A stretch of 64,000 nucleotides of DNA, taken from Luscinia megarhynchos (lineage: Eukaryota; Chordata; Aves; Passeriformes; Turdidae). Location: assembly GCA_034336665.1 (NCBI GenBank), contig CM067592.1, positions 40,289,735 through 40,353,734 of the forward strand, in the 5' to 3' direction. This document shows, piece by piece, positions 47,936 through 61,861 of the stretch. The notes below the pieces were generated by a model that was not told where the DNA came from, ran no database searches, and saw nothing but the letters and a program-made list of their open reading frames with translations. Within the stretch, counting starts at the first letter, position 1. Each line of letters starts with the position of its first letter. The position numbers and the translations under genes were made by a program.

Positions 47936-50487
47936 TTGCTTCCTTGTTTACTTGCTTTTCTCCCCTGGATTGGAGAGATAGCTATAGAAAATAATATGAA
48001 GTTTAGTTTCTGTTTTTATATTGCTTCTGCTACAACTGGCAAGGAAAAAAGTCACATTTTAAAAATTATTATTTTGACAAGAGCTGTTATAACCCTTGTA
48101 GGGAGTCCCATGTATTATAATCCATTGCAGGATATTGACAAAATTTAACAAAGAACATGTAATATGAATTTTAATATCACAAGGAGGCTCTGTCTCACTA
48201 GACCTTGAATTAAAGTATCTTCAGCGTGGGGAGTTTGAATTTTGCTTCCTATTCCCTTTTTGGGAGTATCTAAGCGGTAGCAACCTAGCTTTCACATCCT
48301 ATTGAAGCCAGCATGAAGCAATGGTGCTTAGTAACTTCTATTTAAATGCATAAATAGCTGAGGCCCAAAGTTCCAAATTTTCTATTTCAGAAATAAGACA
48401 TGTACTAAGTGCATTTAGATACCAATATGCCCAACTGTGAGCCCAGAGCCAAAACTCTCCAGTCAATCAGTTTATTTAGCTGCACAGCCATAAATTTACT
48501 AATCAGATTGAGGCTTTGCTCCTCTGCTTAAGAATGTGTACTGTAAGGGCACAGCTGCATTAAATGTTTCAGCCTGGATCAGTCAAGTGGCTGGAATGAA
48601 TCTGTGGATCTTCTCCTGCTAGCCTGCTTTGGTTCACACAGCAGAACAGAGTTGGACCACGAAAACAGGATTTCTCTTGGAAGAAACCAAGCCAGAGGAC
48701 ACTCTCTAAGGGACCACCTAATGCTTTCCAGCTGCCATTGCGCATTCAGTTCACGGGACCACACTTGAGGTACATACAGTACAATTATTTGCTGATTAAG
48801 AGTAAATAGGCAAGTCTTGGCAGTCAAAGAAGTGAAGTACGTTGGCCTACTTTTCACAAAAGAAGTGATTTTAGTGTAAAACACATACCAATTTGTTTTA
48901 AACAATTGCTTGCTCTTGAATTAACAGGGTTAAAAATCTGCTTTGGCAGCAGCTTGCTGAATTTAATTGTTTCTGAGGCAAGAACGATGAATGGGACTAT
49001 TTCTAGCAGTGGTTGCCAAAGGTAGTTTTTGTAATAGGCCAGCACTGCCCAACTGGCAGCGTCAGGACAGCTTTGCCTGGCCTGGTGCCTTTGTGCCTGA
49101 GGAGCAGGTGGCTCTGTGAGCCGTGCCTGGTGCTCCTGCCCTGCTGCTCTGCCACCCCTAGGACAGACAGCCACTGCGTGAATCCTGTGCTGGCCAAGGC
49201 AGGGCTGTGCCCCGTGGGGAACCTGTCTGCTCCAATCGCCACTCGTTCTGCACCTGGACCTTCTACACAGGCACAACGGTACAAAATACTTGCAGATGAT
49301 TTCCAGATGACATAAGGATGAATAGGACCATATCCCAAGAGAAAACCTTACATTAAGATCTAAATCCATGAATTAAGTTGTAGCAATGTCACAAACAGTT
49401 TAAAAAATATAATAAGTGCAAGGTGATGCATCTTATTGCATGGTAGGAGATTGTAGCTACCAAGTGAGACTACAGGATCTTACACCAGCGCCACAATTGG
49501 TCTTGTATAACATCTCTGTGCTTTATGCCTGCCTATGTTTAAAGCAACCTGCTTATTCTAAGCTGTTTTCCAGATACAGGAGTTAATGCAACAAAAAAAT
49601 GCATAATGTCAGTAGGTGCTTCTGTGCTGTTTAAGGCATGTTATGGCATGTGAGGAATGAAGCTGTATGTGCTTAAAAATGGAAGGATGATAAAGCACTT
49701 CCCTTTTTCCTAAGTATCAGTTGCATTTTTTGCTAATGCAGAGATGCTCTCTGTCCCACATTCTGGTCTGCTTCTGTGGTGCTATAAAAAGAAATATTCT
49801 GTAGCTCTTCAAACAATTTGAGGATGAAGAAATTGAAGAAAAGGATGAAGAAAAGTACTGCATGGTTTGTACTAAATGACCATCTTATCTGAAAGCTACA
49901 CCTCCTGCAGAGGAATGATAGAAGGGCTGTGCACAGCCTATCTTGCCTGGGATTGGAATTGCTCACTCCCACTGATACCAGGCTCAGCCTTGCATAAGTC
50001 ACTGCCTCACGAAGTCAGACTGTATTGTACAAGTGTAAAAACAGGTGCTTTTGATTGTATTATGGGGCCATGGGTAATAGAAGCATGTTTTCTGCCTATC
50101 AAATTTGATGACAGACATTGTTGCAGGTCTCTCCAACCATGTGGCTATCAAGTCTAATTTACAGCAAAGGTAGATTGCATGATGCTCTGGAAAGAGATGT
50201 TTTCCGTTTCTGAATCTGGTTTCTTGATTTAAATAACTTTTTTAAAGTGTTGCTTGTTTGCTTTTATAACATCTAAATCAGCTTTCAGGCATATAGCCAT
50301 TCTCCTCGGCCTGTAACACTTCTGATAATATTGTTTAATTGGGAAATATGTTGTGTTTTTATCCCTGTGCTAAGGTATATTTTGAATTTTATAAGATTTT
50401 TGTTCTCTTCAAGATATGTGTAATATTTAAAATATTTTCTATATTAAAGCTAAGCCCTGGGAAGCACTGGAGGAGCTGGGTGGCTAA

Positions 50488-50540
50488 AAAAAAACACAAA
50501 CAAAGCAAACAAACAAACAAAAAAAACCCCAAAAACCACT
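50488..50540. repeat. A/C-rich low-complexity tract
   Basis: Irregular AAAC and AAACA runs ending in AAAAACCCCAAAAACC. Directly visible in the sequence. Confidence 0.8.
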
Positions 50541-53500
50541 AGTACTGAATCATGGCAGTTTTACTTGTAAAATAATTCAGACATATTTCCAGAAGAGAAA
50601 CATTGATTTAACTAAACATAGTACACATATCCTTGTAGGGTGTATGTAAATAGTTTCTCAGCCGTAGCATTGGTTCATATACACAGAGTAAGAAGATGCA
50701 GAATGATCTGACACTACATAAATAGGTTTGCATTTTGTCTCTGTGTTCTCTGCTCCATCTTTTGTCAGAAGAAAATTTGCCACTAGAACACTGCTGCAGA
50801 ATGGAATCCCTGGTTTGCCTCTCTCAGCAAGCCTGCCTGTTTCAATGGAATAAACAAACCAACAAACTTGATACGGTGCTATGGAGCTCTGCCTGTGTTG
50901 CACCGTTCCCATGGGGCAAGTCACTTAGTGGAAAAACAATTGCTACCCTCAGAAAAGTATGCAAAGGGTTTCTCAACTCCTGTACCTCCTCTACACATAC
51001 TTCTAGACTGCATTTTCAAATAACTATTTGTCTTGTGTTGTGTTTTCAGCAGTTGTCAGTTCACTTGGTGTCAAGGGCTCATGGTTTGGCAGCTGACATG
51101 CAGGAGCCAATGAGGTAGCACTGAATTCATTCGAGCAAGAGAGGAAGGAGTTGTGCAAGAGTAATTTACCAAGCAGGTAAAAGTAACGTGGCATGGAGCT
51201 TTTCAAAGCAATGCTATAATAAAATTTTGGTGTCCTAATTATTCCAAAGCTAACCAGTAAGAAATACATGTTGCTCTCTATCTGGTTTGCCAGAGGAGAT
51301 TAGTGGCACTCTACACAGCTGAATGCAGAAGCAGTAAAACTCCCTTTTAGGGAAGAACAGCTGTATATAGATCGCTGACTGGGAAGCATCAGGTATGGAA
51401 ATGGTTGCTGGAGTTTGGTAGTAAAAAGACACATCCTATACCTATGATTGCAGGACTGAATACTTTATATGAGGCTCCACAATGAATAGTTGAACCAGCT
51501 GACTAGAATTCTTGAAAATAACTGAGTCCTAAAAGATTTACAAAAGCTGTTTTCCAGATAGATGAGAACAGCTGGTTCCAAGCCTGCTGCATGTTCTCAT
51601 AACTTATTACATACTCCAGAAAATCGTCTTTGGAGAAAGGATTTCTGAATGATTCAGCTTCAGAAACAGAATCTGGCAGCGTGCACAATCAGCCTTTAAG
51701 GTAGGCATCCCAGAGAAAGCAGGCACAGAGCTTGTGGACATTATTAGAGCCCTGCTGGATCACGCAAGTTACATGTGGGCATCCACATGGATCTGGAGAA
51801 TAACATGATGCTTTGTTTATGAGGTAAATATTTGTCTGGCCTTTCTGTACCTTCACCTGAATTACTAATAACTTGCTGCCATGTGTCATTGAAGCAAATT
51901 GCAGCGTAATTATGATAATAAACCCATGCAGGCCAGATCCAGGAGACCCTGCAGAGAAGGTGCTGGAGCAGCTCTGCTCCCAGAAGTGCTGACATTACTG
52001 CGCAAGCCTTGGCTGGTTGAGGACATTTTGCAAGAACTGGTTCCCCACCTCCCAAACCTGCATTTCTCCTCCTTAGGCCCACATCCTGTATTGCTGCCTC
52101 TGCAGAGCCACAGCTCCAGACACATCCATGCAGCTTCCCTGTCCAGCAGCAGGTCGCTCCAGGCATTTTAGGGCCTGTCTGTAAGATTTGGTTGTCCTCT
52201 TGAGGCTTCTGTAGGAAATATGTCACTGCTGTCACCCTCTCAGAGCTGAAGGTGTAGTGGCCTCGGGGGTGTTTCAGGTCCCTGTGTGGCCAAACCACCC
52301 AGGCCACTCCAGGAATGGGCTCCTGCACCAGCCTCACAGAGCTCTCCATTGCCCAGATGATTTATCTACACTGAGACAATTGCTTGTCTGCTAAAAGCAT
52401 AACCTGGACAAGTTCCCCATTACTCCCTTCAGCTATGAAGAATATCAGAAGACTAGTGGGAAACTTCAGAAGCAGCAGTTCCTTCCACAAGCTGGAGATA
52501 AAATTTACATTAATGATAAGTGCAGAAGAAGGCAGCCACCTGATTCAGCTTCTGCGGCAACATTCTAATCTGCCACAAGCATATGGTTTACTGAAATGAA
52601 AACTGGATATAACCCACAATTGAGGTTACCAAACGTACTTACATAAAGCCTCTCACAGCAGCAGCGTATCAGCTGGTAGGGGCTGTTACTAGAAACTAAG
52701 GTTTCTTTGTTTCTTAGCAGCAGATGATTTCCTCTCCTGGGGCAATTATGTAGCCTAATTGCCTGTAATAATCATCCCTGCTAGAAGTGCCTTAATACCA
52801 GCCCTTCTCCTTTTTTGCACTTCTTACTGACTTTCTGCTTCTAAGTAGCAGAGATTGACTTCACACTTAGAAAGCACAGGCAATATTTAAGTATATATGT
52901 TTTTTCTTATCTAGTGCCCCTCTTTGATGCAGTCATTAGTGCCTAAACTGTTGCTAAAAAAATTATTTAAACAAAAGAGAAAAATTATAATGCTATTTTT
53001 TCTTATTCGTGAAAGATAAATTGTCCTTACAGTTGCTTACAGTTGTTTGGGGTGTTTATTATTTTTGTAAGATACCAATTAGATGAGATGTACCAATGAT
53101 GGACTCTGCTATTCTGCATTACAACAAGTTTTAGAAGTAAACCAGAAAAATCCCTAAAAAGACATAGGGTATGTTGGACAATGCAGGATGGATTAGGTAA
53201 TATATCCTTGTCACTACTGATGTTTCTGGTTTCATGTAAATGTTACCAGTGTTCTCTTTCTTACAGATAATATTGTAGCAATATCTGATCATTCATAAAT
53301 ACCTTTTCCACCATTTACATCCATTTTGAACAGTGAGCAATATAGCTTGATTTTTGGACAAAGTTCTGCAAAAATATGTGACCATGCAGGTTAAAAACAA
53401 AGGTCTACCTTGCCTAATATTTTTTTTCTGTTGCTGACAAAGAGCAAATGTCTAGAAAATGGTATCAGAAAAGGACAAGCCTATAGGGATGCTTCCCAAA

Positions 53501-54849
53501 TGTGAAGCTCCTAAGAAACTTCCAGCCCTGGGAACTTCTGTGTCTAGTACAGTATTAACAATATGTTTTCAACATAACTTATTTAGAGGCTGAATGCTTA
53601 AAATTCAGGTGCTGGAGATAGATGCATAGCAAATTTGGTTAAAATCATAGTAAAAATGTCCCAGAAATACAGAAGAATCATGTTCACAGACAGAGTGTAT
53701 AAAGATATCTGACAAGGAGATTGCTCAGCTCCTTGCAATCTGCTTCTGTAGATCCTTTCTTCTTTTCTTCCTCAGTAGAGTGAAAGGGGAAGATGCATAT
53801 TCTCCTTGCTCTTAAAGGCAGAGGTGTCATTGGAAGAGTCCAATAATCATGTCAATGAGTATGACTTTTCCAAAAGAGGATTGCAGCCTTCACTGTTAAT
53901 TTAGTCTGTTAATTTAGAAGAAAGGCCTTTTATCCTGGTTAAGTTATACTTTAGGACTCAAGAAGCCCTGTACTACATACTAAGGAAAGAATTATTGCTG
54001 TTCAATGTATGCTTTTGATGGTAGTATTTTGATAATTATTTAATGCCTGCCACTGGCACTCATGAAAGAAAAAGAGCAACCATAACCACCTTATTAATGC
54101 CAAAGTTGAGTAATAAGGTTAAGTGGTATCTGATTAATGCAGGCACACTTAAACTACAGGAAGAGAGAGATAATTAAACTTTATTTGGAGAAATGAAGGA
54201 AAAAACTATCTTTTAGAGACATGGGAAGTGAAGTTGTATGTGTGTGTCAAAAGAAGGTTGGTTTTGGTGTGATTAGGCAAGACTGCTCTCTGTGGAAAGC
54301 TGGAAGCTTGGATGCATCCAAGATAAGGATGTGGGTGTGTTCAAAGAAGAGGTATAAATATCTTGCAACTTACAAGTTTAACAAAATTACAAATGTCAGT
54401 TATTGAGATCCAGGCTCTAGTCCAGGTGTTTTCCAATGTCATCTATTTTCACCAGCTAGAGGGTTGTACTACCTTATACAAGCTGAAGAGACCACAGGGA
54501 TGCAGGTTTTGCACTACCTAAAAGTCACTTTGGTGAAGTGATCAAGCAGCTCTTAGCCTCCTTTGCCTACTGACCCATGTCAATATGTGGGGCTGTATCC
54601 AGACAGGCATTAGGTTCTCTGGCAGTGGTGGGACAGAGGTCAGAGGAGACTTTAAAGGCAAAGGCTGCAACTTTTTTCCTGAATTCTGAACACAACCAGT
54701 GGGCCTGAGCAAAGATGCACGAAGACAGCTGTTGTCTGAAACCAAAATTAGGTTTTACCTGCAGCAAAATGCCATCTGTATTAGTTTTCAAGAAACACTT
54801 TAATCTTTAGGTGTTTGGCTAAGACACTATTATTTCATAGACCCTTGGT

Positions 54850-55035
54850 ATTGCACGTAAGCAGGGAGCCCTGAGCATTCAAGAATCCAAGCTTAGGAAC
54901 AGCTGACAAAATTCTGCCCAATAAAGCTGAGTAAACCTGAAGGGCTTTTTCCTCCCACCTAAATCATACAACAGAAGCAGTGTTGGTTTCATTTATCACT
55001 TTACGTGTACAGGAGCACTAGGCATATTAGTCATT
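54850..55035 (+). repeat. unclassified dispersed repeat, copy 1
   Basis: This segment of about 185 bp is similar, in the same orientation, to 56,688-56,868. Shared blocks in order are GTAAGCAGGGA, ATTCA(A/G)GAAT, AATAAAGCTGA(G/A)TAAAC, TTTTTCCTCCCACC(T/C)AAAT, ATACAA(C/A)A and ATCA(C/T)TTTA(C/T)GTGTACA, then AGTCAT. Similarity fades on both sides. I do not recognise the family. It contains a poly(A)-signal-like AATAAA. Confidence 0.7.
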
Positions 55036-56687
55036 GCTGTGTGGCTTGAAGAGAGATGTGGATGAAACTGCACTAGAGTTAACTCTTAGCTGGCTCTCTC
55101 ATGAGAAGTATCAATCTGTTGTTGCCACAAATTGCCCCAAACAGAAAAACTCTTGCCATTTCTCTAGGATCATTTCATTGCTTGATCATAGTTTTTCAAG
55201 CATATGCAGAACAGGTCTGTTCTGAAACTGCTGAATTTTGCATGCCCCAGAGAGCACCAGAAAACCCATCAGGATTAGGAGAACCTCTCCTCTGCGTATG
55301 GTGTTGTTGCATCAGGAACATGCACTAACATTGGAGAAATATTAAATTTTTTAGAAGCTTAAGGAGGCCTCTGTTTGTGAATGTATTTATATAGTAGGAT
55401 ATTTTTACAGAGTAGAAAGTCAGCCAGAAAGAGAAGCCATAGAAAGCAGTTTTGCAAACTGCCACCCTTACATAACTCACAGAGATTGTGCTGCTGCCAG
55501 AAAAGAAGGGATGTTGTGCTTAACTTTAATAAGAAAGTATAAACATTGGACCAAACTGCTGTGGTAGTAGTTCTGTCCCATCCAATGTGGTGAGATGAGA
55601 ACTAAATTTGTCACTTTGTGACTGCCCCTCTTGGGAGGCTGCATGAATGCATGAATGTGACCTCGAGACTTTATAAGCATCATGTCAGTGTAGGTCAGGT
55701 TGCTGAAGGGTCTGAAACACACAGTACCTGTGCTGAATACCCTTTCAAAAGGTGTGGGCATGGTGTACCCAAGGTCCATCCATCCCTCTGCTGGGTAGGA
55801 TGAAAACATCTCCTTCATGGTTTAACTGTTTCCAGCTTTTCTTAGCTTCTACTCCTCCTGGAAAATGTTTTCTGTGTCTACTTTTGGTATGAACTTTTAA
55901 TTAGAGGCAGCACCTAGGTCTTCATGTTGAAATATTAGATTCCTTTATGAAGGCATTTTGTGCATCTCCCTTCAAAAAACACAGCAACACAAGAAAACCC
56001 ACCTTCAAAGGCTTCTACTGATTTTTCTACAGTGTGTGAAAGAGGTAAGTAGAGAAGTGGGTTTCAGATTCCAGAACACATATTTTTGTAGGAAAGGGAA
56101 TACTGCTATTTCAAGACCTATGGTCTACCTTTTCTACCCTAATGATGATTGTAATACGCAGTTTTAGTTTTTTGAGTCTATGTGAGGGACTGAAACTCAG
56201 CATGGCATCAGTGCTGGGTACTCTGCATTCCTGCACAGTTACCTCAGCTGCTGTTCTCTCTCTCTCCCCAGCCAGGATGATTAGCCAACAAGTCTATCTA
56301 TCTTGTAAGCATGTGGGCTGTCGCTCCAGCTATGCACACTCACCCACACTCACAGTCATGCAGGCTGAAAAAGACAAAGGCATGCTTTCCTGGCATGGCA
56401 GTAATGCAGTCAAAATTAAAAATGACACATGGAAGAAACACAAGTCTGAAATGTAGCCATTGTGCATGTGATTGCAATTCACAATTTTCTTCAAAGAGTC
56501 CACAAAGTCTTTGACAGATGTGACCCCCTTCAAGGAAAGCAGCCATGAAGTTTGGGAACCTATTTGTTTATAAATCTAGGGAGGGACTGTTTATCTTTCA
56601 CAAAATAAAAGTGTAGGGCAGGCCTGCTCCATGTGCTGCATGCAAGGAGACATCCGAGGGCTGAAGATGAGCGAAGGCTGGGAGTTG

Positions 56688-56868
56688 GTAAGTAAGCAGG
56701 GAACCTCAAATATTCAGGAATGCCACATTGAGGAGCCAAGAGCTGAAAAATTATGTCAAATAAAGCTGAATAAACATGATGGGTTTTTTTCCTCCCACCC
56801 AAATAATACAAAAGACGCAATATTATTTTGGTAATTTTATCATTTTATGTGTACATGAATAGTCATCT
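56688..56868 (+). repeat. unclassified dispersed repeat, copy 2
   Basis: Second copy of the element at 54,850-55,035, about 1.65 kb further right in the same orientation, with substitutions and small indels. The divergence indicates an old event. It could be two insertions of one family, a local duplication, or the degenerate ends of one larger element. Confidence 0.7.
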
Positions 56869-57015
56869 AGGACTAGTCTAGTCTAGATTTGCAATGGGTG
56901 CTAAGGGTGATGAGTGGAGACCAGCAGCCAGGGTAAGCCACTTGGCTGTAAGGTGATGCTCCTTTGTTTAGAGCTCTTTAAACTGGAGCATGGTCAAAAG
57001 TTTAGCAGAGCTTGT

Positions 57016-57064
57016 TTTTGTTGTTGTTGTTATTGTTGTCATTATTTTTATTATTATTATTATT
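57016..57064. repeat. (TTG)n/(TTA)n compound microsatellite
   Basis: Runs of TTG change into TTA/ATT units. Directly visible in the sequence. Confidence 0.85.
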
Positions 57065-58320
57065 TCCCTGCCCAGAATCTGACCCTTGTGTTACTTACTA
57101 TCTGTGTAGAGAGGGATATTTTACCCACAATGAAAAGACATTTTTCCCCAAAGGTTTTGGAGGGCCTAGCAAGAGCACATTGTCCTGGCAAGTCTCAGTA
57201 CAATATAAATAATTTTAATTTCACCATTAATCTTCCTAAGGATATTGCTGTACTTTTTTTTTCCTGTGAAGTATTGGATATTTATTTCTCTAGTGCCTTG
57301 GAAGAGAATTGTATTGGATGACACTTGTATATACCTTGCCCTAAGAACGTGGGTGCTGTGAGGAGAACTGTGTCTAGGTTGACTTTTGAGAATCCTAAAC
57401 AAAACCCTGGGTCACTACAATCTTTCTGCAGAAAAAGAGTTCTGTGAGCCAAAAACATCAGCCATATTGTCTTTGGGGTAAGCTGAAGGCAAAGACAAAA
57501 TGACCTTTATTAAAAAATCAACTTCTCAGTAGATGATGCCTGCAGGTCGAGGTCTGGAGCTCATGATAATTTTTTCATCTCTGTTTTTGAAGCCTTCCAT
57601 GACCTAAACTTGAGAAAGCATTTCAGAGCAAAAGCATACTTGCAGATTCTGATATCCTTTTGTAAATACACTCTGTGAAAAGGAATTAAACTCCTGACCT
57701 AGAGAAGAGAGTAGTGGGTCCACAGCTCTTTTTACTATGGGCCTGATTTAGTATCTCATCTTAAGAAAAGAGAAATGAGGAAAATAACTGTCTTTTGACA
57801 CAAGGGGAGGCATGTCATCTTAAGTTTTTAAACTAGTTTGTGATGGGGAAATATCTCTACTGGTTACATTTAGAAAGTAGTTTTGCCTAATTACTATTAC
57901 TTCTGTTTAGAAAGAAAGCCAGATTGAGATCCAGAACACTTTTCTCAAATATCACAGGCTTACAATTTCTATAATTTTTCTTTAAAATTTCATTGTAAAA
58001 ATATATTGAAACTATGAGGGCACTGCTGAAGTGAAACTAATTCCTAAAAACAAAAAAAAAAAAAAGAGAGAAATTATAAATCTAACTGTGCAATACTGAA
58101 GGAAATCAGCCAGCAGAAAACAACTTCTGCTCTAGGGATGCTATGCCTCAAAGGAAAGAAGAGCGATGGACAACTAATATGCATTTTACCAAGGAGGAGA
58201 TTTTGAAAAGGATGATTTTAATTCTGTGTATAGCAAAAAATCCCTAGGGAGTATGAAGTAAATTTCTAAAACTGACAGCAAATATTTTGTAGGAATCTTT
58301 TACTTGTAAGGATGCATCAG

Positions 58321-58389
<69 letters not shown>
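58321..58389. repeat. (ATA)n microsatellite, about 23 units
   Basis: A perfect ATA array of about 69 bp. The apparent poly-leucine frame on the minus strand (58,244-58,480) is a product of this repeat. Confidence 0.95.
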
Positions 58390-58767
58390 TACTTAAAATG
58401 ACAGCTAAAAGCATTGTGAACTTACCCCTTACCCACTTCCCTCCTTCCCCCCCATCCTGCTTAGGAAAAGACTCCATCAAGCATTTTGTGTAAGAAAAGT
58501 AGCATAATTGTGCAAAAAAACTCCCCTGTCCTTTTCCTTCAGAGCAGGCGCGGGTCCACAGTTACTGTGTGTTGAAAAGGTGTATGAAGCCAAGTGTGGT
58601 GGGTCTTATTTCCACCAGCCAAACTTGGGACATTTGCCCCAGCGTTGGCAGAGTGCAGGGTGCTGGGATGAGAACACCCTGAGTCTGAGGATACAGTGCT
58701 GAGGTCAGTGCTGCCGGGCAGGGTCACCTCAGCAAGCTGAGCTCATGGCAAACCCGAGGGCAATAAA

Positions 58768-58789
58768 TAAATAAAAATAAATAAATAAA
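58768..58789. repeat. (AAAT)n short microsatellite
   Basis: Short AAAT/AATA run just left of the CR1 relic. Directly visible in the sequence. Confidence 0.8.
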
Positions 58790-58894
58790 ACCTGCCACTG
58801 AGGATGGTATTGACTCCATGCAGCATCGTGAGTGGGGGCTGACAGTCCAGAGCAATTTCTGTGCAGAAAGGATGGTGAGGGTCCTGCTGGCTGG

Positions 58895-59345
58895 CACATT
58901 GAGTGGGCCATCCAGCAAGCAAACTGCACCCTGGCCTGCTTTGGGGGATGTGGTTTTCTCCTCTCTCCTCAGTGCTGGTGAGGCTGCAGCTGGAGTCCTG
59001 CGTCCTGCACATGAAAGATACTGATAACTTGGAGCAAGTCCAGGCAATGAGGGGACTGGAGTGCTTGATCAATTGCTGCTGTCAAGAAGATGGGAGCCAA
59101 ACTCTGCTGAGCCCTGCACAGCAGGAGGGTGAGAGGCAAACTGCCACAAATTTCAGCAAAGGGAAATTGGAGCAAGCTATAAAGAAAGACGTTTTTTTCC
59201 TGGTGGGTGTTGAACACTGGGCAGGCTGGGTGTCCCCATCCCAGGAGAGATTCAGAGCTTAACAAAAAATGGTCCTGGTCTCACTTCAGAGTTTATTAGT
59301 CCTGCTTTGAGAAGGATGGTGGACTGGATGCCTTCCAGTAGACTT
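58895..59345 (+). mobile_element. old CR1 LINE relic, rightward
   Basis: Degenerate but colinear with CR1 3' regions: CTGCAGCTGGAGTCCTGCGT, TTGGAGCAAGTCCAGGCAAT, GATGGGAGCCAAACTCTGCT, GGTGAGAGGCAAACTGCCAC, GTTGAACACTGGGCAGGCTG, GTGTCCCCATCCCAGGAGAG and GGTGGACTGGATGCCTTCCA. The terminal repeat is not preserved. Frames here are not host genes. Confidence 0.65.
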
Positions 59346-61822
59346 TTCAATCTAAATTTTACCCCATCTTTTCACCCATAAATTACCCATTAGCCTTCCT
59401 ATTCTGCAGGTGCTCTCAGATGTACTTATTTCTGGGCCTCGATACTCAAGGGAAATTCATCTGCTTTATCACTACTCAGAATGGACAGAGGAGGAAAGCC
59501 TTGTTAGACCACATCCTCCTTTACCAGTCTCCTGGAACCGCCACGAGTTAATTCACCCTTTCATCTTAGATCCCAAATGGCTTGTAAAGACAGATTTAAA
59601 GCCAGAGAAATACAAATCAGTTCTCAGTGTCATTGAGGATCAGGTAACAGAGCCTGCTAAAAGAAGGAGCTGGTCAAGCATTTGAAAATTTATTTCAGGT
59701 GTGTACCCATGAAGGATAAACTTCTCTTGGCTTATGCTGCTCCCACCCACTGGGTGACTGGAGTGTTTCTGGTGAAGAGCCGTGACTGGTCTGCAGATGT
59801 TCAGAGCATCCCACACCCGCTTGTCTCCTGCTGCAGCCGGTGTGGGGTCTGCATGTGCAAAAAGCATTAAAAGTCCTTTGTGCCCTAAGCATTCCCGCTG
59901 GTTAAAGACGTCTTGGCCCCACATGAAACCCATATGCACTCTGCTCTGGTTTGATCGGTGCTTGCTCCTCCCTTCCTTGACATTGTCCCCTGATGCTGGC
60001 TCCTGCCAGTGCTCGTCTGGCTCCAGGACATACTTCACTTGGCAGAGCCCCTGCCAATGCAGACATGGAGCTTTTGCAAAGCCCATATCTCACCCTTCTT
60101 TCTCTTTCTCCTCTTGCATGCCTTACTCTTAAAAGTTTCTCACTTCCATGGATGCTGTCAGTCCCAGACTGTGTAATGACATTACCTGCTTTAGTCTAGG
60201 GTTCCCAAAATGTGCTCAAAAAGCTGCTCTGTGTTCTGTTTTCTGTAGGAAAACACACGTTGCCTTTCTTGAGCCATACTGGTCCATTACACCAGTTTTT
60301 ATTTGGTTCATTGCAACACTAGACACAATTGCACTGATCTGCACTTATTTATAGGTAGCAAATTAGCTCAGGTCATGGACTTTTTCAGCAACAAATCGCA
60401 AAAAACACAAAAAGTGATTAGAATTTTTTTTTTTTTTTATCAACTTGCAAACTCAGTATTTTGGCATAGTTTAAAAAAAAATCTCTGTAGTTCTCAAATG
60501 TCAGACAGATGCAGAAATTTCTTGTGGTGTTCGCCCTGAGCCAGTGATTCCTTGGTCAGGTGCTGGATTGCTCTCTAATGCTGTGTTCCTCTTTGAAAAT
60601 TGGCAATCATGTAATCACGGAACAAAGCCCACACACACAAGGTGAGTTTGCTATAGTGAGTTGCTGATGTAAATAATCTGTGAGTCAATGAAAGGCTAGG
60701 GCTTTACCATGAGAGCCCTTTACCATATACTTGTGAATTACTAACGTGTAGCCAGAAGATAAGTTCAATACATAAACAGGGCACACTGCTAATCTTGCAA
60801 TATGTTTTACTGAGGGTAAAATGCAAGCTCGGTGAGGAAGATACCTATAGGGGAGAAAAAAACACAGCAAAATAATGGATTTAATGTTTTTCCTATGTAG
60901 CAGGCCACTGAATTTTGCTCACTGCTACTGTGTGTCTATGGATTCATTTGCCTTCTCCTTTACAATAAATAATAGAAGTTCAGGTTATATCCTCCTATAA
61001 TCCACCTTTCTCACTTTTCCAAATATGACCCCATTTCCTTGTTATCAAAAAATCTTTCAGGTTTCTAGAGCAGCATGTCATGCTGGAAACTCTGCATCTT
61101 TGAGCTTCAGTTCTACAGCACTGTTTAGGGTCTTTTTATCTGTCTCTGCTCACAGACCTATGAGTGAGAATTACACACAGAGAAGTACGATATGACAGTG
61201 CCTACATGCTACCAGGAGCATGAGAAATTCCCTGCTGGCATGAGGATCAACAAAACAGATCTCTTAGCAGTTCTGGCCTGTGCTCTCTGCGTCCTACTTA
61301 CACACCTTAAACCTATGCAGAATATCAGTAATGTTGTGCTGCTGAGGCTAGAAGGCTTATAACTCTTCATAAAGGGTTGCATCTTAAAAGTGAGATTCAC
61401 TCTGCTCAGGTTGCCAGTAGAAACCTATTTGTGATATGCATTCTGCTCAAGCACTTAAAAAACCCCATCTAATTGCCATTAGAGTGGTGCACAGACAGAA
61501 AGATGATCCTTTGAAAGTTCTAAGTATGAAGAAGGAGAGGGGCAAAGGAAAGACTTCTGTTGAACTGGCTTTTCCGTCTCGCTGTTGTGTCATTGCTGGC
61601 TCATCTTTGGGTCAGAGGTGAAAAAATGTGGGATGTGGAAAGTGATACTCTGGAGTAGGCTCCCTCCGTTTTCCTGCTGGGATTTTCTGTGGGACAAGTA
61701 GATGCATGTTTCCACCTTCAGGCTGACTTCTCTGAGCATGCAGGCTGCTGGGGAGTGCAGAGCTGCTCCATTGCCCAAGGGGAGCTGCCCCAGAGACAGC
61801 CCAGCCAAGGCCCTCTCTCCAC

Positions 61823-61861
<39 letters not shown>

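Larger units (their letters stand above)
43755..58890. other. downstream intergenic flank of GADD45G
   Basis: No further coding exon was recognised. The stretch holds a candidate enhancer at 44,200-44,830, T/G-rich and A/C-rich low-complexity tracts at about 47,868-47,935 and 50,488-50,540, a conserved-looking stretch near 53,990-54,190, two related repeats near 54.9 and 56.8 kb, a TTG/TTA tract at 57,016-57,064 and an (ATA)n array at 58,321-58,389. Confidence 0.65.

Noticed and set aside
49260..49450. Possible internal CR1 fragment (AAGTGCAAGGTGATGCATCT)
   Set aside because: Only one short block matches convincingly, so it is too weak to annotate.
58244..58480. Minus-strand frame with a long leucine run
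   Set aside because: Translation of the (ATA)n microsatellite.
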